Assembly: GCA_013298815.1 (NCBI GenBank) | Contig: JAAFJF010000013.1 | Span: forward strand, 1 to 64,000 | Reading direction: 5' to 3' | Length of the DNA stretch: 64,000 nt | Source of the DNA: Polaromonas sp. | Lineage (GTDB): Bacteria; Pseudomonadota; Gammaproteobacteria; Burkholderiales; Burkholderiaceae_C | Shown here: positions 38,556-46,687 of the stretch, piece by piece | Layout of the letters: every line of letters starts with the position of its first letter | Numbering within the stretch: position 1 is the stretch's first letter | Program-made: the position numbers and the translations under genes | Notes under the pieces: model-generated | Told to the model about the DNA's origin: nothing | The model's input: only the letters and a program-made list of their open reading frames with translations | Database searches by the model: none

Positions 38556-38739
38556 ATGCATCAATCATGTGACTGCAATGCGGGGCGTTTATGATCAGGG
38601 CATGATTTTTGACGACTTTTTGCCAACCGCTGAGTACTGGCTGTATCGCACGAGCAGCTACTTGCTGACCAACGTGATGGACGACCCAGCTTGGTTGGCG
38701 CTGATTTTTTGCTGAACACGTACCTGAACTTGAGCCGAT

Positions 38740-39522
38740 ATGAAAACCATGCTTTTACAAGATATGCTGTACACCCAAGGCTTTGGCACACGGCGCGTTT
38801 GCGCGGGTTTGTTGGAAAAGGGCTTGGTGCAGGTATATGTGGATGAAAATACCGCTGAAAATGATAGAAAAAATGCATTATCCGGCGTATTTACTGCCTC
38901 TAAAGCTACAGAATGTATAGCAGATGGGCTGCGCTTCAAAGTGCAGGGTGAGGATTGGGAATACCACGAGCTCGCCTATGTACTTTTCAACAAACCCACA
39001 GGCAGTGAGTGCTCGCAAAAGCCGTCCATGCACCCCAGCATTTACACATTTTTGCCGTCGCCGCTGCGTTTGCGTCCGCAAAAAAGTGCAATTCAAGGCA
39101 TCCAGGCGGTGGGACGGTTAGACCAAGACACCACGGGTATGTTGTTGATGAGTGACGATGGCCAGTTCATTCACAAGATGAGCTCCCCTAAAAAGCACGT
39201 CTCCAAAGTCTATGAAGTGACCACCAAACACCCGCTGGACGACAAACAGGTACAAAAGCTGCTTAATGGCGTTGTTTTGGATGACGACCCTAAGCCTGTG
39301 AAGGCGGCAGCGGCTGAAATTGTGTCTGAATTTCACCTGAAATTAACACTGACTGAGGGCAAATACCACCAAGTCAAACGCATGCTGGCGGCGGTGAGCA
39401 ACCGCGTAGAAGGGCTGCACCGTTCGCAAATTGGTGGCCTGAAGTTGCCAGATGATTTACTGCCCGGGCAATGGCGCTGGTTGACCGAAGCTGAATTAGC
39501 CTTAATGAAACCCGAAAAATGA
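38740..39522 (+). CDS. rsuA: 16S rRNA pseudouridine synthase, RsuA-like
   Basis: A 260-residue pseudouridine synthase. An S4-like N-terminus (LLQDMLYTQGFGTRRVCAGL) is followed by the catalytic GRLDQDTTGMLL (catalytic Asp) and the later EGKYHQVKRML and HRSQIGGL. The RsuA/RluB-E-F group is clear; RsuA is the likeliest member. A repeat copy is inserted in frame between the S4 and catalytic domains. Confidence 0.85.
   Translation: MKTMLLQDMLYTQGFGTRRVCAGLLEKGLVQVYVDENTAENDRKNALSGVFTASKATECIADGLRFKVQGEDWEYHELAYVLFNKPTGSECSQKPSMHPSIYTFLPSPLRLRPQKSAIQGIQAVGRLDQDTTGMLLMSDDGQFIHKMSSPKKHVSKVYEVTTKHPLDDKQVQKLLNGVVLDDDPKPVKAAAAEIVSEFHLKLTLTEGKYHQVKRMLAAVSNRVEGLHRSQIGGLKLPDDLLPGQWRWLTEAELALMKPEK
38869..38922 (+). 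repeat. dispersed 50-bp repeat, in-frame copy within rsuA
   Basis: Reads AAATGCATTATCCGGCGTAT then TTACTGCCTCTAAAGCTACA and GAATGTATAG. It codes LSGVFTASKATECIA in the linker of the pseudouridine synthase. Confidence 0.85.
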
Positions 39523-39540
39523 GGTAAATCAAGGGTGGCG

Positions 39541-39566
39541 AGGGACTACAATCTAGGGTTGTCCCT
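39541..39566. promoter_or_regulatory. hairpin in the gap between rsuA and the YncE-like gene
   Basis: Arms AGGGAC and GTCCCT flank a 14-base loop, followed by a direct repeat GTGTCGGTGTCGGTTTC. It may be a weak terminator for rsuA or part of the leader of the next gene. Confidence 0.4.
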
Positions 39567-39616
39567 GACAGTGTCGGTGTCGGTTTCTGGTTCGGAATGG
39601 TTTTGATTGGGTTTTT

Positions 39617-40624
39617 GTGAACTTTATAGCTCGTTATTTTGCTGGTTTGTCGCTTGTTTTTCTGAATGTTGCTTTTGCAGCTGCGCCTGCTGCACCTGGG
39701 GTAGCGGTGACTGCTTTGACAACACCAGTTTTTGTGCTGAATTCGCTGGACGCCAACATCAGCGTGATTGACCCTAAAACTTGGACTGAGATCAAGCGCA
39801 TTCCTACTGGCAAAGAGCCGCACCATTTGTATCTTTCGCCTGACGAAAAGTCTTTCATCGTAGCCAACGCCTTTGGCGATTCCTTGACCTTTATTGACCC
39901 TAAAACTGCAGAAGTACAACGCACTGTGCGCGGTATTTTGGACCCCTATCACCTGCGGTTTTCACCAGACATGAAATGGTTTGTGACGGCGGCGAATCGC
40001 TTGAACCATGTGGATGTTTACCGATGGGATGGTAAAGACTTGGTTTTGGCCAAACGCATTTCAACCAGCAAAACACCTAGCCACTTGTGGATTGATAGCA
40101 AAAGCACCACGGTTTACGCCTCTATGCAAGACAGTGATGAGCTGGTGGCTATCGATTTAGCGACTCAAACCATCAAGTGGCGCACCAAAACTGGCCCGAC
40201 ACCGGCTGATGTTTTTGTCACGGCGGACGATAAAACCTTACTTTTGGGGCTCACGGGTGGGGACAGCGTGCAGGTGTTTGATGTCTCAAGCAAAGAACCC
40301 AAACTCGTTAAAACCATCAAAACCGGCAGCGGTGCGCATGCTTTTAGATCTGCGGGCGACAAGCGGCATGTGTTTGTGAGCAACCGTGTGGCGAACTCCA
40401 TCAATAAAATTGATTTACAAACCTTAGAGGTTGTCGCTACGATAGCCGTACCGGGCGGTCCAGACTGTATGGATGTGTCTGCCGACGGTAAGCAGTTGCT
40501 GGTCACATCGCGTTGGATCAAAAAGCTCACGGTGATTGATATTGAGTCTAAGAAAATCATCAAACAAGTCAACGTTGGAAGGTCACCCCATGGCGTTTGG
40601 ACACTGGAACACGCACCGCGCTAA
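39617..40624 (+). CDS. YncE-type beta-propeller protein, periplasmic
   Basis: A 335-residue protein starting at GTG. After a signal peptide (cleavage near AFA-AAP) come repeated propeller blades such as VFVLNSLDANISVIDPKT, LYLSPDEKSFIVAN, and SADGKQLLVTSRW. The fold matches the YVTN/YncE family, whose role is uncertain. The final blade runs into the following deacetylase with no overlap. Confidence 0.82.
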   Translation: MNFIARYFAGLSLVFLNVAFAAAPAAPGVAVTALTTPVFVLNSLDANISVIDPKTWTEIKRIPTGKEPHHLYLSPDEKSFIVANAFGDSLTFIDPKTAEVQRTVRGILDPYHLRFSPDMKWFVTAANRLNHVDVYRWDGKDLVLAKRISTSKTPSHLWIDSKSTTVYASMQDSDELVAIDLATQTIKWRTKTGPTPADVFVTADDKTLLLGLTGGDSVQVFDVSSKEPKLVKTIKTGSGAHAFRSAGDKRHVFVSNRVANSINKIDLQTLEVVATIAVPGGPDCMDVSADGKQLLVTSRWIKKLTVIDIESKKIIKQVNVGRSPHGVWTLEHAPR

Positions 40625-40634
40625 GATTTTCGTA

Positions 40635-41447
40635 ATGAATTACCTGAAATTTGCTATAATTTTTATAGCTTTTCAGGCAGTAAATACGCTGGTTAAGGCT
40701 CAAAATGCATCTAAAAATGAGTGTTTAAAGCCTTTGTACCTCACATTCGACACGGGTCACATGGAAGTGGCACCGCTGATTGCGGACGTTTTGAACAAAC
40801 ATCAAGTCAAAGTCACCTTTTTTGCTGCGAACGAGCGCACCAAAGTCGGCAACGGTAGTTTGAGCCAGCACTGGGCGCCGTGGTGGAAGGCCAGAGCGGC
40901 AGAGGGGCATGAGTTTGCCTCGCACACCTACGACCATGTTTACTGGCGCGGCGATATGCCCAATACGTCAGCCGGGGGGGCGCAGTTTCGCATCAAACCG
41001 TCAGCTGGCGCGTTTGAGGGGCGCGAGTTCACTTACGATGTTAAAAAATACTGCGAGCAAATTGCCTTTGCAGCCGAGCGCTTGCAAGATTTCACCGGTA
41101 AAAAGCCTCTTCCGTTGTACCGCGCACCCGGGGGTAAAACCTCTCCCAAGTTACTGGCTGCTGCAAAAAGCTGCGGCTTTGAGCATGTAGCTTGGTCTCC
41201 AGCGGGATTTTTGGGTGACGAATTGCCTAGCGGCGCATACCCAAACGATATGTTGCTGAAAAAGGCCTTGAATTCCGTCAAATCGGGTGATATTTTGCTG
41301 GCACATTTGGGTATTTGGTCACGCCAAGACCCGTGGGCACCGGCGGTGCTTGAGCCGCTGATTGTGGGTTTGAAAGCCAAAGGCTTTTGCTTTGAAACCC
41401 TACGCACCCACCCAGAATACAAAAATTGGATTGCTGCGGCAAAATAG
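40635..41447 (+). CDS. polysaccharide deacetylase family protein
   Basis: A 270-residue exported carbohydrate esterase-4-type protein. The fold begins with YLTFDTGHMEVAPLIADVL, then the metal-binding HTYDHVYWRG (two His) and YRAPGGKTSPK, and ends with GDILLAHLGIW. The usual NodB TFDDG is replaced by TFDTG here, so the first Asp is kept but the second is missing. The signal peptide (residues 1-23) is encoded by an inverted repeat copy. I chose the ATG at 40635; a longer frame overlaps the YncE gene. Confidence 0.82.
   Translation: MNYLKFAIIFIAFQAVNTLVKAQNASKNECLKPLYLTFDTGHMEVAPLIADVLNKHQVKVTFFAANERTKVGNGSLSQHWAPWWKARAAEGHEFASHTYDHVYWRGDMPNTSAGGAQFRIKPSAGAFEGREFTYDVKKYCEQIAFAAERLQDFTGKKPLPLYRAPGGKTSPKLLAAAKSCGFEHVAWSPAGFLGDELPSGAYPNDMLLKKALNSVKSGDILLAHLGIWSRQDPWAPAVLEPLIVGLKAKGFCFETLRTHPEYKNWIAAAK
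40651..40710 (-). repeat. dispersed 50-bp repeat, inverted copy coding a signal peptide
   Basis: On the plus strand it reads TTGCTATAATTTTTATAGCT then TTTCAGGCAGTAAATACGCT and GGTTAAGGCT. In frame it gives FAIIFIAFQAVNTLVKA, very close to the copy at 30323. Confidence 0.85.
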
Positions 41448-41451
41448 TTAG

Positions 41452-42495
41452 ATGGATGTTATCAGCGATATTTTTTCAGACGTACAGCAGTGGTTGTTTG
41501 AATTGCTGATTCAGCCCGTAGCTTATGCGTTGGGGCAGGGCGGCTTCGTTTTGGAAGCTTTCAACGGAACGGCTTGGCTTTTGGTAGGCTTGCTACAAAT
41601 TGCTGTGATTTTGCTAGTTTTTGGGCCACTGCAGCGCTGGCGCCCAGTTGAGGCGCTGGTTGATCGCCCCGCTATCTGTACCGATGTGGTTTACACGCTC
41701 ATCCACCGTTTGGGCTTGTTCAAGCTTGTCATGTTTTTCACGCTTGAGCCACTTTTTGATGACTTGTTTGGCGAGCTTCGTGTGCTGGGTTTGGGCACGT
41801 TTCATTTGGATCAGCTTTGGCCAGGTGTGACTGATTTGGCAGTGGTGAGCTTCATCATTTACTTGGTTGCGTTTGACTTCGTGAATTATTGGATTCACCG
41901 CGCGCAGCATCAATTTGATTGGTGGTGGAAGCTTCATGCCTTGCACCATTCACAGCGCCAAATGACGATGTGGACAGACAACCGCAACCATGTTGTAGAC
42001 AGTGTTTTGGTAGATTTTTTGACGGTTGTTGCCGCTCAATTCATTGGCGTGCCGCCTAGCCAGTTCATCGCCATCGTGGCGTTAACCCAATTGAGCGAGA
42101 GCTTTCAACATGCCAATTTGAAGCTGTGGTTTGGCAGTATCGGCGAACGGTTGTGGGTCAGCCCACGGTTTCACCGCTTGCACCACAGTATTGGTATTGG
42201 GCACGAAACCATCGTCAGGAAAAAACAATTTCCCGCTGAGCCGCCTCAAGGGAAATTAGCCCCCGTGGGGGGCAGCGCAGCACGCGAAGCGGCAAGCGTG
42301 GGGGTCACGGTTCTAGGTGGACATAACTTTGGGGTGCTCTTACCTTGGTGGGATATGTTGTTCGGGACCGTTAATTTTGAGCTGCGCTATGACGCTACCG
42401 GCGTGCGCGACCAAGTGGAGCAAGGGCGCGATTATGGCGCGGGGTTTTGGTCGCAGCAATGGTTGGGCTTGAAACGTCTGGCTGGGAAGGCTTAA
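41452..42495 (+). CDS. sterol-desaturase/fatty-acid hydroxylase-superfamily membrane protein
   Basis: A 347-residue di-iron membrane oxygenase with about four hydrophobic helices and the His motifs HRAQH, LHALHHS, and HRLHH. The bacterial members hydroxylate lipids or related molecules; the substrate is unknown. An unusual Pro/Gly/Ala-rich stretch (about residues 261-290) coded by 42233-42315 interrupts the domain between VRKKQ and GGHNFGVLLPWW. Confidence 0.85.
   Translation: MDVISDIFSDVQQWLFELLIQPVAYALGQGGFVLEAFNGTAWLLVGLLQIAVILLVFGPLQRWRPVEALVDRPAICTDVVYTLIHRLGLFKLVMFFTLEPLFDDLFGELRVLGLGTFHLDQLWPGVTDLAVVSFIIYLVAFDFVNYWIHRAQHQFDWWWKLHALHHSQRQMTMWTDNRNHVVDSVLVDFLTVVAAQFIGVPPSQFIAIVALTQLSESFQHANLKLWFGSIGERLWVSPRFHRLHHSIGIGHETIVRKKQFPAEPPQGKLAPVGGSAAREAASVGVTVLGGHNFGVLLPWWDMLFGTVNFELRYDATGVRDQVEQGRDYGAGFWSQQWLGLKRLAGKA
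42233..42315 (+). repeat. GC-rich insert in the hydroxylase gene
   Basis: A segment rich in G and C that holds GCCTCAAGGGAAATTAGCCC, a short hairpin GCCCCC-GTG-GGGGGC, and AGCACGCGAAGCGGCAAGCG. It differs in composition from the rest of the gene and is absent elsewhere in the window. It adds about 28 residues and keeps the frame. I see it as a second repeat-type insertion, but only one copy is visible here. Confidence 0.5.
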
Positions 42496-42534
42496 CCAAT
42501 TCAGTTATGCTGGTAACAATTTGAAAGTTGTTTT

Positions 42535-43482
42535 ATGAACTTAATGCTCGACTCATTCTGGCGTGCGGCTGCCTACTGTTTGCACCCGCGTGTGATTGCG
42601 CTATCTTTCTTGCCGTTGATGATCATGGTAGGGTTGGCACTGGGTTTAGGTTACTTTTTTTGGGCACCGGCCAACGATTGGGTACGGGTGTCGCTCGACT
42701 CTTTTGGTTGGATGACGACGATTTGGTCCTGGCTGCAAAACAATGGCATGGGAAGTCTTAAAACCGTGCTTGTTCCGCTGCTCATCATCTTTGCCATCAC
42801 ACCATTGGTGGTAATTTTGTCTTTGATACTGGTGGCTGTGATGATGACGCCAGCGATGGTGACCTTGGTATCTGAGCGCCGCTTCCCTAAGTTAGAACGA
42901 AAAAATGGTGCATCATTTGCGGGCTCGATAACATGGTCTTTGGGCACTACTTTGGTGGCAATTGTCATACTGATTGTTAGCATTCCTTTGTGGTTCGTTC
43001 CACCACTTATTTTGATTTTGCCTCCGCTGATTTGGGGCTGGCTCACCTACAGAGTTATGAGTTTTGACGCTCTGGCTGCGCATGCCAGCGCGGACGAGCG
43101 CAAAGCCTTGATGAAAAAGCACCGCGGCAATTTGCTGGTGATTGGGGTTATCAGTGGTTATTTGGGCGCGGCGCCTAGCCTGGTTTGGGCATCGGGTGCT
43201 TTGTTTGCTGCAGCATTTGTTATTTTGGTGCCCGTAGCTATTTGGATTTATACCTTGGTGTTTGGCTTTGCTTCGCTGTGGTTCAGCCATTACTGTTTGG
43301 CGGCGCTGGCGCAAATGCGTGAGGAGCAGAAGTCTGAGCAAGTGGTAGTTGACGCTGCAAAAGTGGCGCAAACTGAATCACATAAACCAACTCCTACATT
43401 TGGTAGTCAAGGCGCCCCTGCAATATCTACAAACTCCGCAGCATCCTCATCCACTTTGCCTAACGTCGAGCGATTGAATTAA
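42535..43482 (+). CDS. EI24-domain (CysZ-like) membrane protein
   Basis: A 315-residue protein with at least five membrane segments (for example residues 23-42, 79-105, 135-170 and 200-235) and a polar, Ser/Thr-rich tail. It resembles the EI24/DUF540 group that includes CysZ. It ends at TAATG, so its stop overlaps the start of the CinA gene by one base. Confidence 0.82.
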   Translation: MNLMLDSFWRAAAYCLHPRVIALSFLPLMIMVGLALGLGYFFWAPANDWVRVSLDSFGWMTTIWSWLQNNGMGSLKTVLVPLLIIFAITPLVVILSLILVAVMMTPAMVTLVSERRFPKLERKNGASFAGSITWSLGTTLVAIVILIVSIPLWFVPPLILILPPLIWGWLTYRVMSFDALAAHASADERKALMKKHRGNLLVIGVISGYLGAAPSLVWASGALFAAAFVILVPVAIWIYTLVFGFASLWFSHYCLAALAQMREEQKSEQVVVDAAKVAQTESHKPTPTFGSQGAPAISTNSAASSSTLPNVERLN

Positions 43483-44318
43483 TGACAGATAGTAAACAAA
43501 CACGGCCAAAACTTGGCCTCATCATCATTGGTGATGAAATCATGTCGGGCAAGCGCACCGACAAGCATTTGCCCAAAGTTATTGAGTTGTTGACGGAGCG
43601 TGGTTTACAGCTCGACTACGCCGAATACGTGGGCGATTCCCCAGCGCGCATCACCGCTACTTTAAAACGTGCGTTTGATTCGGGCGATGTGGTATTTTCT
43701 ACCGGTGGCATTGGCGCGACACCTGATGACCATACCCGTCAATGCGCAGCCAAGGCTTTAGGTGTCGATCTTGCTTTGCACAGCGAAGCCGAGGCATTGA
43801 TACGTGAGCGAATGCAAGACACTGCGCGTGACAACGGTACGACTTATGAGCCAATGCATCCTGATAATATTCACCGATTGAATATGGGCGTGTTTCCTAT
43901 TGGGGCAAAAATTATTCTCAATCCGTACAACAAAATCCCAGGATTCAGCTGTGTTGGACATACAGGGCGGGGCGCAATTCACTTCGTTCCTGGTTTTCCT
44001 GTGATGGCTTGGCCTATGGTGGCTTCGGTTTTGGATGCGCATTACGGGCATTTGTTTGACAAGTCAGCCTACCTTGAAAAATCAGTCATCGTGTTTGGTT
44101 CTATGGAAGCGATGTTGACGCCGCTGATGATTTCTCTAGAAAGTGAGCATGCCGACATCAAAATCTTCAGTTTGCCGAGTGTGGATCATCCTACTTATGG
44201 GCGCCATATCGAGTTGGGCGTCAAGGGTGAACCCGAAGCGGTGAACAAAGCGTATCCAGCCATGTTGGCGGGTCTGCACAAGTTGAATACAAAACTAGGC
44301 CCTGAAATGGTGCGTTAA
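43482..44318 (+). CDS. CinA-type molybdopterin-binding protein
   Basis: A 278-residue protein of the competence/damage-inducible CinA family (MoaB/MogA fold). Key motifs are LIIIGDEIMSGKRTDKH near the start and VFSTGGIGATPDDHTRQ. The C-terminal PncC (nicotinamide-nucleotide amidase) domain of full CinA is missing, which is common in betaproteobacteria. It is coupled to the EI24 gene. Confidence 0.88.
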   Translation: MTDSKQTRPKLGLIIIGDEIMSGKRTDKHLPKVIELLTERGLQLDYAEYVGDSPARITATLKRAFDSGDVVFSTGGIGATPDDHTRQCAAKALGVDLALHSEAEALIRERMQDTARDNGTTYEPMHPDNIHRLNMGVFPIGAKIILNPYNKIPGFSCVGHTGRGAIHFVPGFPVMAWPMVASVLDAHYGHLFDKSAYLEKSVIVFGSMEAMLTPLMISLESEHADIKIFSLPSVDHPTYGRHIELGVKGEPEAVNKAYPAMLAGLHKLNTKLGPEMVR

Positions 44319-44336
44319 GTCTCGTATTGGTTTTAT

Positions 44337-44353
44337 TGCACCAAAATAATGCA
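44337..44353. promoter_or_regulatory. probable NtrC-binding site upstream of glnA
   Basis: TGCACCAAAATAATGCA fits the dyad consensus TGCACC-N5-GGTGCA with a mismatch in the second half. It lies about 150 bases upstream of the sigma-54 promoter, a usual enhancer position. Confidence 0.6.
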
Positions 44354-44500
44354 TTTCAATGGTTGGTAAATTTTTGTTTCTACCTGAGTTGAGCTATTTT
44401 TGGGCAGGGAAACTTGTAAAATCTTGTAGTTAATTTCAATAATTAAATGATTTAGTGGTGTGAGGCTGCATGTGCAAATGGGTATCGACAAGATATTGAT

Positions 44501-44516
44501 TGGCACAATTCATGCT
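44501..44516 (+). promoter_or_regulatory. sigma-54 promoter of glnA
   Basis: TGGCACAATTCATGCT matches the -24/-12 consensus TGGCAC-N5-TTGCW: GG and GC are separated by exactly 10 bases. It lies 49 bases upstream of the glnA ATG. With the NtrC-type site and with ntrBC downstream, nitrogen control is strongly implied. Confidence 0.82.
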
Positions 44517-44564
44517 TCATAGTTTGTTTTATCAACCCGCCAAATGGCGTTTTAGGAGATTTTG

Positions 44565-45980
44565 ATGGCAAAGACCGTCGCTGATGTGATGAAAATGGTT
44601 AAAGATAACGAAGTCAAATTTGTTGACTTCCGCTTTACCGATACCCGTGGCAAAGAGCAGCACGTCACCGTGCCTGTGTCACATTTTGACGAAGACAAAT
44701 TCACCTCAGGCCACGCGTTTGACGGTTCTTCAATCGCAGGTTGGAAAGGCATTGAAGCCTCTGACATGCAATTGATGCCTGATGCCAACACAGCCAACAT
44801 CGATCCGTTCTTTGAAGAAACAACCTTGTTCATGAGCTGCGACGTGGTTGAGCCTGCTGACGGCAAAGCTTACGACCGCGACCCACGTTCTGTGGCCAAG
44901 CGCGCTGAAGCTTATTTGAAAGCTTCTGGCTTGGGCGACACCGCTTACTTCGGTCCAGAGCCAGAATTCTTCGTGTTTGACAGCGTTCGCTGGAACACCG
45001 ACATGTCTGGTTCGTTCTTCAAAATCGACGAATACGAAGCACCATGGAACTCTGGCTCGAAAATGGAAGGCAACAACCACGGCCACCGTCCTACTGTCAA
45101 AGGTGGCTACTTCCCAGTGCCTCCAGTTGACAGCATGCACGACATGCGTTCTGAAATGTCTTTGATTCTCGAATCTTTGGGCATCCCAGTTGAAGTTCAC
45201 CACCACGAAGTTGCTGGCCCAGGCCAAAACGAATTGGGTACGAAATTCAGCACTTTGACAGAACGCGCTGACTGGACTCAAGTCTTGAAATATGTGGTGC
45301 AAAACGTGGCTAACGCCTACGGCAAAACTGCGACTTTCATGCCAAAACCAATCGTTGGCGACAACGGCTCTGGTATGCACGTTCACCAGTCTATCTGGAA
45401 AGACGGCAAAAACTTGTTCGCTGGCGACGGCTATGCAGGTTTGTCGGAATATGCTTTGTTCTACATCGGCGGTATCATTAAGCACGCTCGTGCCTTGAAC
45501 GCGATCACCAACCCAGGCACCAACAGCTACAAGCGTTTGGTTCCAGGCTACGAAGCACCGGTGAAATTGGCCTATTCTGCTAAAAACCGCTCTGCATCTA
45601 TCCGTATTCCACACGTCGCAAACCCTAAAGGCCGCCGTGTTGAAGCGCGTTTCCCAGATCCATTGATGAACCCTTACCTCGGCTTCGCAGCCTTGATGAT
45701 GGCTGGTTTGGATGGCGTGGAAAACAAAATCCACCCAGGCGAAGCAGCGACCAAAGACTTGTACCATCTGCCACCGGAAGAAGACAAATTAGTCCCAACC
45801 GTGTGCCATAGCTTGGACCAAGCCTTGGATTGCCTCGACGCAGATCGCAAGTTCTTGACCAAAGGTGGCGTGTTCACCGACAGTATGCTCGATGCCTACA
45901 TCGAACTCAAAATGACTGAGGTCACACGCATGCGTATGGCCACTCACCCAGTCGAGTTTGACATGTACTACTCCTTGTAA
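44565..45980 (+). CDS. glnA: glutamine synthetase type I
   Basis: A 471-residue GSI-beta enzyme that makes glutamine from glutamate and ammonia. Motifs: [38 protein letters not shown], and NRSASIRIP. The adenylylation Tyr is Y400 in [10 protein letters not shown], so the enzyme should be regulated by GlnE. The start at 44565 follows AGGAG by 6 bases. A strong hairpin terminator follows. Confidence 0.97.
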   Translation: MAKTVADVMKMVKDNEVKFVDFRFTDTRGKEQHVTVPVSHFDEDKFTSGHAFDGSSIAGWKGIEASDMQLMPDANTANIDPFFEETTLFMSCDVVEPADGKAYDRDPRSVAKRAEAYLKASGLGDTAYFGPEPEFFVFDSVRWNTDMSGSFFKIDEYEAPWNSGSKMEGNNHGHRPTVKGGYFPVPPVDSMHDMRSEMSLILESLGIPVEVHHHEVAGPGQNELGTKFSTLTERADWTQVLKYVVQNVANAYGKTATFMPKPIVGDNGSGMHVHQSIWKDGKNLFAGDGYAGLSEYALFYIGGIIKHARALNAITNPGTNSYKRLVPGYEAPVKLAYSAKNRSASIRIPHVANPKGRRVEARFPDPLMNPYLGFAALMMAGLDGVENKIHPGEAATKDLYHLPPEEDKLVPTVCHSLDQALDCLDADRKFLTKGGVFTDSMLDAYIELKMTEVTRMRMATHPVEFDMYYSL

Positions 45981-46029
45981 AAACCTAGTGCTGATTAGGG
46001 ACTTGAACTAAATCAGCATTCTGTAGACT

Positions 46030-46070
46030 AAAAGGGACGGTGAAACCTAGGTTTTGCTGTCCTTTTTGTC
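46030..46070 (+). terminator. long hairpin terminator after glnA
   Basis: AAAAGGGACGGTGAAACC pairs with GGTTTTGCTGTCCTTTTT along its full length, with a few G-U pairs, around a two-base loop, followed by T-rich sequence. It separates glnA from the ntrB group and may attenuate readthrough. Confidence 0.85.
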
Positions 46071-46111
46071 TTTTAGGGCCATAGTTGCTCGGTTTATCGG
46101 ATAATGACGCT

Positions 46112-46687
46112 ATGAAATTTAACCCTGCCGGTCGTTTTTACTTCTTGATGCAATGTTTGCTTGGCATCTTGCCTGGTATCTTGCTTATGAGCGCGAACTA
46201 TGCGGCCGCACAAAATAAAGCCGTTTATAGATGTCCGCCTGTCGACAAAATTACACACTTTACCGATAACAAGGCTGAAGCCGACAGCAAGGGGTGTTCA
46301 TTGATGACGGGTGGCAATGTTACAGTCGTGCAAGGCACAAGAGTTGGTACTGCCGAACCCGTGCGTGTTGCTTCAGTGACGCCAAAGGCATCTACGTCTA
46401 GCAACAGTAGCCCACGTAATGACAGTGCAGAGCAAAAAACACGCGACTCAGATTCACGAGGTATTCTAGAGTCTGAATTGAAAAAAGCTGAAGCTAAGCA
46501 AGCGGAATTACTCAAAGAATACAACAATGGCGAGCCAGATAAAAGTGCGCTCGACATCAAAAACCCGCAGCGTTATGTCGACCGTGTTGCAGAGCTAAAA
46601 GCCAATATTGCCCGCAACGACAGCGATATTGCCGGAATCAAGCGAGAATTGGGTAGAAACCAAGGTTCCACAGCTCGTACGAATTGA
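46112..46687 (+). CDS. exported DUF4124-type hypothetical protein
   Basis: A 191-residue protein with a signal peptide (hydrophobic near residues 12-30, cleavage about NYAAA-QNK), an N-terminal DUF4124-like strand region (VYRCPPVDKITHFTDNK), a Ser/Thr-rich linker, and a charged C-terminal helix with coiled-coil character (ESELKKAEAKQAELLKEY). The start is the ATG at 46112; a TTG at 46085 is possible. It lies between glnA and ntrB, but its role in nitrogen control is unknown. Its last 80 bases overlap the longest ntrB frame. Confidence 0.75.
   Translation: MKFNPAGRFYFLMQCLLGILPGILLMSANYAAAQNKAVYRCPPVDKITHFTDNKAEADSKGCSLMTGGNVTVVQGTRVGTAEPVRVASVTPKASTSSNSSPRNDSAEQKTRDSDSRGILESELKKAEAKQAELLKEYNNGEPDKSALDIKNPQRYVDRVAELKANIARNDSDIAGIKRELGRNQGSTARTN

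Noticed and set aside
38602-38715. A 37-residue frame (MIFDDFLPTAEYWLYR) between the FeS photolyase and rsuA
   Set aside because: Weak SD and no family; may be a remnant but cannot be supported as a gene.
44730-45767. Antisense frame of 345 residues within glnA
   Set aside because: Arises from codon bias of the sense strand; no independent support.
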